A stretch of 64,000 bases of DNA from Pedobacter rhizosphaerae (lineage in GTDB: Bacteria; Bacteroidota; Bacteroidia; Sphingobacteriales; Sphingobacteriaceae), in assembly GCF_900111155.1 (NCBI RefSeq), contig NZ_FOGG01000005.1, positions 186,001-250,000 on the forward strand, in the 5' to 3' direction. The notes under the pieces were generated by a model. The model did not search any database. It was given only the letters and a program-made list of their open reading frames with translations, and was not told the origin of the DNA. Shown piece after piece: positions 9,368 through 16,546 of the stretch (the first letter of the stretch is position 1; each line of letters begins with the position of its first letter). Position numbers and translations under genes: made by a program.

Positions 9368-9967
9368 TATCCGGTCACCTAATTCACTAATCAAATTTTG
9401 ATCAATCTGCATTAAGCTAGGAATGTGTCCTAGCTTTTTTGCTTTGCTGTATTGAAGGATATATCTTTCTGTTTCCATGTTCTCATCTCCATTGAAAATG
9501 ATACCCTTTAGTTTAATTTGGTATTGATTCAATAAATTGATCGATAGCAAGGTATGGTTAATACTGCCTAAGTAATGCTGAGAAATCAGAATCACTTCTA
9601 CATCCAGTTGTTTAATCAAATCAACAATTAAGGTGCTGTCATTTAAGGGCACCATTAAACCACCGGCACCTTCGATAATCAGGTTATTTTCAGTATGTGG
9701 GGGATTGATTTGGGTAATGTCTATCTCTATCCCATCTATTTGAGCAGATAAATGAGGCGAAAGGGGTTGACTTAAACGGTAGGTTTCTGGGTGAATGAAG
9801 GTTTTATGGTTGCTGATTAGTCCTGAAATTGTTTTGCTGTCGCTTTGATCCAAATCTCCTGATTGGATGGGTTTCCAATAATCGGCATGAAGTTTTTCTG
9901 TTAAAATGGCACTTATCAAAGTTTTGCCAATACCTGTCCCAATTCCTGTTATAAAATACTTAGCCAT
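9359..9967 (-). CDS. bioD: dethiobiotin synthetase BioD
   Basis: A 202-residue ATP-dependent carboxylase that closes the ureido ring of dethiobiotin from 7,8-diaminopelargonate. The P-loop GIGTGIGKT occupies residues 8-16, followed by the WKPIQSG segment and EGAGGLMVPL (residues about 98-107), both standard BioD motifs. It overlaps bioF by 8 bp, so the two are co-transcribed and probably translationally coupled. bioA and bioB are not in the window. Its 3' end overlaps the convergent SGNH hydrolase by 9 bp. Confidence 0.95.
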   Translation of the reverse strand: MAKYFITGIGTGIGKTLISAILTEKLHADYWKPIQSGDLDQSDSKTISGLISNHKTFIHPETYRLSQPLSPHLSAQIDGIEIDITQINPPHTENNLIIEGAGGLMVPLNDSTLIVDLIKQLDVEVILISQHYLGSINHTLLSINLLNQYQIKLKGIIFNGDENMETERYILQYSKAKKLGHIPSLMQIDQNLISELGDRILL

Positions 9968-11084
9968 TAATTTCTTTTATTTCCTTAACCAAGGATACTA
10001 TTTCCTCAGTAGTATTATAAGTATGAATGCAAATTCTTAACCTTTCCTTTCCGCTGGGCACTGTCGGACTTAATATGGCCCGCACGTCGAATCCTTTGTT
10101 TTGTAAAATTTGAGCAGCGTTTTTAGCCCTCACATTTGATGGGTATATAATTCCTTGAATGGCACTACTGCTCTCCAAAATGTTAAGGTTTTGATCCCTG
10201 GCCAATTTTCTAAATAACGCTATTTTTTCCTGAATTATATTGATATCTACCTCAGCCAGTAGCTGATATGCCGCTTTAATCGCAGTAATATTGTGGATAG
10301 GGGTTGCTGTGGTATAAATGAAAGGTCTGGAAAAGTTGATCAGGTAATGACGCAAATCTTTGCTTCCCAAAACTATGGCGCCGTGCCCGCCAAGTGCCTT
10401 ACCAAAGGTAACTACTGTTGCAAAAACTTTAGTTTGGAGGTTACCTTGATGAACAAGTCCCTTTCCTTGTGTGCCGAAAATTCCTATAGCATGTGCTTCG
10501 TCTACAATTAAATTGGCTGCATATTGTTCGCATAAAGCTGATATTTCTGTTAGAGGTGCAAAGTCTCCATCCATAGAATAAACGCTTTCTACTACAACAA
10601 AAATATTTCCGTTGCTGAGTTTTAATTTCGCGGCTAAGTCATTAAGATTGTTGTGCGCAAACTTATATCTGGTAGCATGGCTTAAGCGGCAACCATCTAT
10701 TATACTGGCATGAATAAGTTCATCTGTTATAATGGTATCGCCACGCTGCGGAACTGCCGAGAGCAATCCCAGGTTAGCGTCATAACCCGAATTGAAAATT
10801 AGTCCCGCATCAAAGCTATGAAAGTGGGCAATAAATTGTTCTGTTTGCTCGGTATAGGCGGTATTGCCACTTAATAATCTTGACCCTCCAGAGCCATTTT
10901 TGATATTGGTTAAGCTTTTGAGGTTTTGGGTGCTTAAACTGGCTAATGATTCAGATCGGGCAAAGCCGAGATAATCATTGGAGCAAAAATCGATAGGGGG
11001 AGGCATAGCGCTAAGATTTCTAATCGAAAGATCGTCTATTCTCTTTCGAAGCTTCTCTTGTAGAAATTGCTCGATTTTACGCAT
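9960..11084 (-). CDS. bioF: 8-amino-7-oxononanoate synthase BioF
   Basis: A 374-residue PLP-dependent alpha-oxoamine synthase that condenses pimeloyl thioester with alanine, the first committed step of biotin ring assembly. Recognisable blocks are FCSNDYLGFA, GSGGSRLLSGN, VDEAHAIGIFG and TFGKALGGHGA, whose Lys is residue 229 from the chosen start. I chose ATG at 11084; a TTG two codons earlier (11090) is possible. The start lies only a few bases after a terminator hairpin and a TATTTTTG stretch, which would give little or no 5' leader if that is the promoter. Confidence 0.95.
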   Translation of the reverse strand: MRKIEQFLQEKLRKRIDDLSIRNLSAMPPPIDFCSNDYLGFARSESLASLSTQNLKSLTNIKNGSGGSRLLSGNTAYTEQTEQFIAHFHSFDAGLIFNSGYDANLGLLSAVPQRGDTIITDELIHASIIDGCRLSHATRYKFAHNNLNDLAAKLKLSNGNIFVVVESVYSMDGDFAPLTEISALCEQYAANLIVDEAHAIGIFGTQGKGLVHQGNLQTKVFATVVTFGKALGGHGAIVLGSKDLRHYLINFSRPFIYTTATPIHNITAIKAAYQLLAEVDINIIQEKIALFRKLARDQNLNILESSSAIQGIIYPSNVRAKNAAQILQNKGFDVRAILSPTVPSGKERLRICIHTYNTTEEIVSLVKEIKEING

Positions 11085-11096
11085 GGTCAAAAATAA

Positions 11097-11127
11097 AGAA
11101 AGCGCCTCGTTAAAACGGACGCTTTCT
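11097..11127 (-). terminator. terminator of the LTxxQ protein gene
   Basis: Arms agaaagcg (11097-11104) and cgctttct (11120-11127) with an inner cgtt/aacg pairing. Read on the minus strand it is followed by a T-rich run, so it should end transcription from the 11600-11151 gene just before bioF. Confidence 0.8.
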
Positions 11128-11150
11128 CTAATTTATTTATAATCTTAATA

Positions 11151-11600
11151 CTAACTCTGTGATGGTGGATTAGAAACGACAGGTTTTTTATCTCCTTTTC
11201 CCTTCCGAAATCCTTCTCTCATTTTCCCTGCTTTTTCTCTGCCTTCTGCACGGAAGGCTTCAAGCTTTGTTTTTTGATCTGCAGTTAAAACACCTTCCAA
11301 ATCAGCTTTTGATTTTTCCATTGCAGCTTTCAACTCCTCTCTTTTGGCTTTTCTGTCTTTGGCTTCTGTAGCCCACATAGCCTCAGCTTTTTTGGCTCTA
11401 TCTAATTCAATGGCATAAACCTTTGTTTTTTGATCGGCGGTTAAAGCCAATTTCTTTTCCATCACTGCAGTAGATTTTTCAGCTCTTTGTTCTGCAGTTA
11501 ATTTAGGCCTGTTCATTCTTGCCCGTCTGGTTGTGTCTTGAGCAAAAGCAGCGGTTAAGCCCATCGCTACAATTGCTATTGTTAAAATTGCTCTTTTCAT
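11151..11600 (-). CDS. periplasmic LTxxQ-motif protein (Spy/CpxP-like)
   Basis: A 149-residue exported helical protein (signal peptide ending AAFAQ). It contains three LTAxQ units: LTAEQRAEK, LTADQKTKVYAIEL and LTADQKTKLEAF, the repeat seen in Spy/CpxP-type chaperones and the related Bacteroidota DUF4890-like proteins. The rest is rich in Lys, Arg, Glu and Ala and predicted coiled-coil. A periplasmic chaperone or envelope-stress role is likely by family but not shown. It has its own terminator on the bioF side. Confidence 0.75.
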   Translation of the reverse strand: MKRAILTIAIVAMGLTAAFAQDTTRRARMNRPKLTAEQRAEKSTAVMEKKLALTADQKTKVYAIELDRAKKAEAMWATEAKDRKAKREELKAAMEKSKADLEGVLTADQKTKLEAFRAEGREKAGKMREGFRKGKGDKKPVVSNPPSQS

Positions 11601-11679
11601 GTTTTTGTTTTTATGTGTCTTGTTTTCTAATAGATAGAGAAAAACATGAACGGTTTAATCTAAGAGCTGTTAAAAGATG

Positions 11680-12456
11680 TTAATTTTTGTTGAGTTGTGA
11701 AATCGACTTCTGCATTTGGGCCATCATCTGCGTTAAGGTTTCCATGGTAGGATCTGGTGCAGGTTCAGGTAAAGAAGTGGAGATGTATGCCTTAGCTCTC
11801 CAAATTTCAAGGATATCCTCTGCGGCGATAGTGTATGCATCATATACTTTATTATCTGAGATCAGTTTTAAGTCTTTGTTTTCTCTAAAACGGTTACCAG
11901 CTCTTTTATACACTACACCTTCATTTTTGCTAATGATGATATAAGTCTCGCCGGTTTTTACTTCATTCCAGTTATCCAGGTATTCTCCAATGATTACACT
12001 TCCAGGCTGTACAGGAAGCATGCTGTCGCCCATGATTTCGAAGGCCCTGAACGTTCCCTGACGAAGTGCTGCTAGTGGAAGTTGGAATTTAGGCAGGTCG
12101 CTAATGTATTGCGGATCTGAGAAGCCGTTAAGATAGCCTGCACTGGCCTTTACGGGTACCAATTCAATATTCTCTCTGTCATTCTGATCTACAGAAATAC
12201 TCAGTACGCGTAGGTTAGAACCCTGGCTTTTCGGTTTAGGTTTCCAGGAGTCTGATATTTTTTCATTGATAAACTCATCAATAGTTAAATCAAAGTACTC
12301 TGCTATTTTTTTTAGTAAATCGTATTTCGGTTCTGCACGGTCTTCCTCATAAGCGCCGATAAGAGATCGCTTAATTTCCATGATATCAGCAAATTGCTGT
12401 TGTGTATGGCCTTTTTTCTTTCTGAGGTATTTTAAGTTGTTCGAAATATTTGACAT
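11680..12456 (-). CDS. XRE-family regulator with S24 (LexA-like) autoproteolysis domain
   Basis: A 258-residue two-domain regulator. Residues 5-60 are a helix-turn-helix of the XRE type (LKYLRKKKGHTQQQFADIM..SLIGAYEEDRAEP). Residues about 95-225 are a LexA/S24 peptidase fold with the Ser in GDSM (S145), the general-base Lys in VVYKRAG (K184) and an Ala-Gly pair at 106-107 in KASAGYLNG where self-cleavage would occur. All elements for RecA-stimulated cleavage therefore appear intact. The C-terminus is a Pro/Gln/Met-rich tail. It is divergent from a GIY-YIG-like gene, which suggests it represses that gene and itself. Confidence 0.9.
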   Translation of the reverse strand: MSNISNNLKYLRKKKGHTQQQFADIMEIKRSLIGAYEEDRAEPKYDLLKKIAEYFDLTIDEFINEKISDSWKPKPKSQGSNLRVLSISVDQNDRENIELVPVKASAGYLNGFSDPQYISDLPKFQLPLAALRQGTFRAFEIMGDSMLPVQPGSVIIGEYLDNWNEVKTGETYIIISKNEGVVYKRAGNRFRENKDLKLISDNKVYDAYTIAAEDILEIWRAKAYISTSLPEPAPDPTMETLTQMMAQMQKSISQLNKN

Positions 12457-12484
12457 AAAAATAAATTTTAAAATAAATTTGGAA

Positions 12485-12561
12485 ATACTAAAATAGTTAG
12501 TAATTTTATGCCAATAAAGTTAGTAATATTATTTTGAATTGCAAGAAGATATACTAATTAG
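12485..12561. promoter_or_regulatory. candidate operators between the S24 regulator and the GIY-YIG-like gene
   Basis: The 132-bp divergent gap contains agttagtaat at 12495-12504 and again at 12518-12527, exactly 23 bp apart, and a perfect 10-bp palindrome actaattagt at 12552-12561. The shared core is TTAGT/ACTAA. Spacing near two helical turns on one DNA face is what a dimeric HTH repressor would bind. No binding evidence exists. Confidence 0.45.
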
Positions 12562-12588
12562 TTTAGTTTAAATATTTAATCCATTATT

Positions 12589-12942
12589 ATGAAGAAGTTT
12601 GTTTATATCGTTACCGACAGAAATCGCACAAGCATGCATGTGGGCATGAGTTCTGATTTGATTAAAACATTGGATTTTTATAAGCAGATGCCAAACTTGT
12701 TTTTTGATAATGGACAACAACTTACGCGTTTGGTTTACTTTGAAGAGTTTAAAACAGAGGCTCAGGCTTTGGTTCGCTTTAAGCAGATCAGCCGTTTTAC
12801 CAGGATGCAAAAGGAAAGATTAGTAAGATCCTGCAATCCTGATTGGATTGATTTAACGATAGGACTGGATTTCGAAAATATACTATTACACCGTAGTAAT
12901 ATTACCAATCAGGTTAAATTGGCCTTCACCAGCCTTTCGTAG
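12589..12942 (+). CDS. degenerate GIY-YIG-fold protein
   Basis: A 117-residue cytoplasmic protein resembling the small COG2827 GIY-YIG family. VYIVTD and MHVGMSSDL stand in for the GIY and YIG strands. LVYFEEFKTEAQALVRFKQ and NPDWIDL match the family's C-terminal half. Compared with the family pattern I know (REKQ), the catalytic Glu is replaced by Phe (RFKQ, F64), and the Arg after the YIG strand is also absent. It may therefore bind but not cut DNA, or have another activity. It is divergent from an autocleavable S24 regulator. Confident on fold similarity, uncertain on function. Confidence 0.7.
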   Translation: MKKFVYIVTDRNRTSMHVGMSSDLIKTLDFYKQMPNLFFDNGQQLTRLVYFEEFKTEAQALVRFKQISRFTRMQKERLVRSCNPDWIDLTIGLDFENILLHRSNITNQVKLAFTSLS

Positions 12943-12944
12943 AT

Positions 12945-13210
12945 AATTATTGAGTTTTGAATGAGAGAATGATTGAATGGTTTTGGAACTCGCGCGGTAA
13001 TTCACTCATTCCTTCATACACTCATTCTATCATTACTTAATTATTGAGTTTTGAATTAGAGAATAGTTTGGGAACTCGCCTGGTCATTCAGTCATTCCTT
13101 CATACACTCATTCGATCATTAATTATTGAGTTTTGAATGAGAGAATGATTGAATGGTTTTGGAACTCGCCTGGTAATTCATTCATTCTATCCTTCACTCA
13201 TTCAATCATT
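12945..13210. repeat. three tandem copies of a hairpin-forming repeat
   Basis: Three imperfect copies begin with aattattgagttttgaat at about 12945, 13039 and 13121 (spacings 94 and 82 bp). Within each copy a left half rich in GAATGA faces a right half rich in TCATTC around ggaactcgc.tggt, so each copy can fold on itself. The array fills the gap between two convergent genes and may act as a bidirectional transcription barrier. Confidence 0.8.
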
Positions 13211-13212
13211 TC

Positions 13213-16200
13213 TTACCACCCCGGTGCAAAGGTTAACCCAAACACACCACCTTTTACATCTTTACGTTGAAAAGGGATTGCATAGTAAGGCTCCAGTACA
13301 AAATAACCAAATACATTAACACGCAAAGAAATACCTACACTTAGCGAAGGAACCCGCTCGTTTGTGGTTTGGTAGGTTATTGGGTTTCCATCACTATCAA
13401 AAGCAGGATTTCCATTTGCATCTGTAGCTTGTGCTGAGGTATAGGTTGGTTGTGATTTGAATTTGACCTTAGTATCATTTGTCCAGGCTACACCTGCATC
13501 AAAAAATAAGTTTAAATCGGTAAATAAAAATTTAGAAGGTATCGCTGTCAGCTTTTTAGGGCCTGTGAAAGGCAAACGAACTTCAAAATTAAATACAGCG
13601 ATTTTGCTACCTGTTAACTGATCAATATTGAAAGAATTATTGGTGGTGCTTGAATTTGTACCATAAATAGAATTAGCCTCATAACCTCTAATCAAATAAG
13701 GATAACCCAGGTACATTGGATATAAGCGATCGGCATCATTACCAATCCTTAAAGTATTGTAAGATCTGGCGGCCAAAGTGATTGGTTTTAATCTCCAGTA
13801 TTTTCTTAAATCTGCTGTTACACCTGCGAAATTATACGTTCCGAAATATTTCTCTCCACTAACCCTATATCTAAAACCGTCCAGAGGAGCTGTTAAGCCA
13901 AATATCGAATTATCTCCTACGAAACCTGCATTTAATTGGTATAGTGTAAAGGAGTTAAAAGGTATGCCCAGCTCTGTACTGGCCTGGTCATTTGATATTC
14001 TGTTTCTATCAGAACCCTGATAAAAACCTTCAGGCGTATAATAGTTGCTATAACGATCAATTCGGTAACTGTAGTGCGAAAATGCTCCTCCCAATTCAAA
14101 ACGGTGGATTTTACTAAACGGGTAGGCTGCAAACAATTGGAACTGATCTTCAAATGTACGGATGATGTCAGTTCTATAATTAATTAACTGGGTAGTGGTT
14201 CCATCATTCAATGGAACATTTTCAACGCCATAAGAACTTAATCCGGAAACGTAAGGGATATGGGATACAGCTGCCCCCCAATTGATTCTGCTTTTTTGAT
14301 TAATATAGCCCACTAATCCCCCGAAATCATAAATTTCTCCGTTAACCGAAAGGTTTGCAATAATCTGATTCGTACCCAGGATGTCGCTAAACATCCCAAC
14401 AATTCCTCCGGCAACTCCGGTTCCAAAACGACTTGTTGATACACCTACGCCACTGTTCGCTAAATAATCTAATTTGAATTTTGGACGATAGGGTACTGTT
14501 TTCATCGAATCAGCTACGATTTTCTCAAAGCGTTCGAAATTGTTCAGGTTTGAATTGATAATATTTACGCCAATATTTTCCATAGGAGGGAGGATAGCTG
14601 CATCGAAATTCTCCTCCTGGTTACCAATTCGCTTAGCCTTGAAACTGCTTAATTTGGCATTGTACAAAGTATAGCGTTGATAGCGATAATAGCTATAAAC
14701 GATATCATCGGTATTGGATACAGAAATAGCAGGAGAGAACTCTGTGATACCGCTGATTCCCGTAAAATAATCAGTTAACTGGTCGACAGAATTATCGGCA
14801 AAATTGTACTTGTAAAGATTTCTGAAGCCATCTCGGTTAGATAAGAAATAGATGCTCTGACTATTGGACGAAAATTGAGCATTTAAATTATTGGCTCCCG
14901 GAAAAACATCCAGATTAGTGACTGTTTTGGCTTCAATATCATAAACCGCTAAGTTAATTGGGTTAACTGCATTGGTGTTATTGCCTTGTATCGCAGCCCT
15001 ATCTGATGAAAAAACTAGTTTCTTGCCATCAGGAGAGTAACTTGGCGCATAATCGGAAAAGATATCGTTGGTGATTTGACTTATCTTTTTGGTGTCCAGG
15101 TTGTAAGAAAATATATCGCTTTGGCCTTCTACCATTCCCGAAAAGGCAATATCTTTCCCATTTGGCGACCAGGTTAAGTTGCCAAATTGTTGAACATGAT
15201 CCATTGCTGTTTGCGACACCGTGGTACCATCGTCTACATTGATAATCATCATCTGGTTTTTACCATGACTAAAAATACTAAAGGCAAATTGCTTGCTATG
15301 CGGAGACCATGCACCAGCAGATTCTATAAAGTTAAAATCATCTATATGACCATTAGAAATCTGGCTGGTTAATTTTCTGATGATTCTGCCGGTTTTTGCA
15401 TCAGCTAAGAAAAGATCTATCCCGAATAAATCCTTTTCAGACATAAAAGCTACATATTTTCCATCCGGACTAAGCGCAGGAGCAACGTTCATGTTACCTG
15501 CATTTTTATTGTCTATAATCTTAGTTCCGGTAATTTTAATCTGTGAGCTATCTGCTTTCAGCATCGGCTTATAATGGGCATCGATGGCATTTTTCCATAA
15601 ACCAGAAAGGGTTTTATCGTCATAACCAAAAGTATATCGGATGGCATTTTCGTACCCGTACTTAGCAGTATTTTTAAATAATGGAACAATAGTCGTATCT
15701 CCATATTGAGAACCAATATAGGTCCAGAAAGCCTGGCCATAACGATACGGGAAGTATTTATTGGAGTTCGTTAAATCCTTCAATGAAGGGATGTCACGGT
15801 TAAGCATCGCGTCTCTCATCCACATGGATGTAAAAGCATCTTTTTTTCCTATCGAAAGGTATTCTGCCATACCCTCTACCATCCATAACGGTGTTTGCCC
15901 AACGTTTTCTAAACTGATAGAGTCTTTTTCTAACAAGATGTGGTATTGAAAAGCATGCACAAGCTCGTGGCCCAATACGTGTCTGGTTTGACTGTTAAGC
16001 TCCATTACAGGCATAATTACCCGGTTTTTTAGCGCCTCAGTAACACCACCTGTACCGATACCTATTTCACCCTGAAGTGCTGTAGTTTGTTGAAAGTCGG
16101 GATGGTTGTTGTAAAGGATAATTGGGTTTTTCTTAAAGAAAGTATCTCTAAAAACTTCCTGATGCATTTTATACCAGGTTTCGGCATCCTGAGAAAACTT

Positions 16201-16386
16201 CTTTAACAGGTTCTCATTTTTGATATAGTAATATATCTCAAAGTGAGGAGTTTGTAAAACCTTGAAATCCAATTTCTTATAGCGCACCTTGTTCTGTCCG
16301 AAATATTGTGCCTGAACAGATAAGGCTGTTATCATGAAGATTAGAATGGTTATACAACGCCTAGTTAAAGTAGAGCTTATTTTCAT
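13213..16386 (-). CDS. exported metallopeptidase-like / TolB-like propeller / outer membrane barrel protein
   Basis: A 1057-residue exported protein (signal peptide ending VQAQ). Residues 40-200 form a peptidase-MA-like domain with HELVH at 140-144 and WMVEGMAEYL (third ligand E171), so the gluzincin zinc site appears intact. Residues about 290-600 carry repeated PD40-type units (ALSPDGKYVAFMS, SPNGKDIAFSG, SPDGKKLVFSS), a TolB-like propeller. From about residue 660 the sequence is beta-strand rich with surface-antigen or BamA-like strands, ending EPYYAIPFQRKDVKGGVFGL. It would therefore sit in the outer membrane with periplasmic domains. Known as a conserved Bacteroidota architecture; its function is unassigned. 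It is a single gene with its own flanking intergenic regions. Confidence 0.82.
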   Translation of the reverse strand: MKISSTLTRRCITILIFMITALSVQAQYFGQNKVRYKKLDFKVLQTPHFEIYYYIKNENLLKKFSQDAETWYKMHQEVFRDTFFKKNPIILYNNHPDFQQTTALQGEIGIGTGGVTEALKNRVIMPVMELNSQTRHVLGHELVHAFQYHILLEKDSISLENVGQTPLWMVEGMAEYLSIGKKDAFTSMWMRDAMLNRDIPSLKDLTNSNKYFPYRYGQAFWTYIGSQYGDTTIVPLFKNTAKYGYENAIRYTFGYDDKTLSGLWKNAIDAHYKPMLKADSSQIKITGTKIIDNKNAGNMNVAPALSPDGKYVAFMSEKDLFGIDLFLADAKTGRIIRKLTSQISNGHIDDFNFIESAGAWSPHSKQFAFSIFSHGKNQMMIINVDDGTTVSQTAMDHVQQFGNLTWSPNGKDIAFSGMVEGQSDIFSYNLDTKKISQITNDIFSDYAPSYSPDGKKLVFSSDRAAIQGNNTNAVNPINLAVYDIEAKTVTNLDVFPGANNLNAQFSSNSQSIYFLSNRDGFRNLYKYNFADNSVDQLTDYFTGISGITEFSPAISVSNTDDIVYSYYRYQRYTLYNAKLSSFKAKRIGNQEENFDAAILPPMENIGVNIINSNLNNFERFEKIVADSMKTVPYRPKFKLDYLANSGVGVSTSRFGTGVAGGIVGMFSDILGTNQIIANLSVNGEIYDFGGLVGYINQKSRINWGAAVSHIPYVSGLSSYGVENVPLNDGTTTQLINYRTDIIRTFEDQFQLFAAYPFSKIHRFELGGAFSHYSYRIDRYSNYYTPEGFYQGSDRNRISNDQASTELGIPFNSFTLYQLNAGFVGDNSIFGLTAPLDGFRYRVSGEKYFGTYNFAGVTADLRKYWRLKPITLAARSYNTLRIGNDADRLYPMYLGYPYLIRGYEANSIYGTNSSTTNNSFNIDQLTGSKIAVFNFEVRLPFTGPKKLTAIPSKFLFTDLNLFFDAGVAWTNDTKVKFKSQPTYTSAQATDANGNPAFDSDGNPITYQTTNERVPSLSVGISLRVNVFGYFVLEPYYAIPFQRKDVKGGVFGLTFAPGW

Positions 16387-16500
16387 ATAGGTGCTTTTAA
16401 ATAATAGTAAGTAATTTACGGAAATTAAACCGATAAAGATTTAAGGCTAAAAATAGTAATTGTTTAAAATACTATTCAAAATTTAACACTTTTTACAAAG

Positions 16501-16536
16501 AAAAAATCGCCGTGAAGTTTAATTCAGGGCGATTTT
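16501..16536 (-). terminator. terminator after the PBP1A gene
   Basis: Arms aaaatcgcc (16503-16511) and ggcgatttt (16528-16536); on the minus strand a run of six T follows. It lies 10 bp past the stop of the penicillin-binding protein gene. Confidence 0.85.
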
Positions 16537-16546
16537 ACCTTATATT

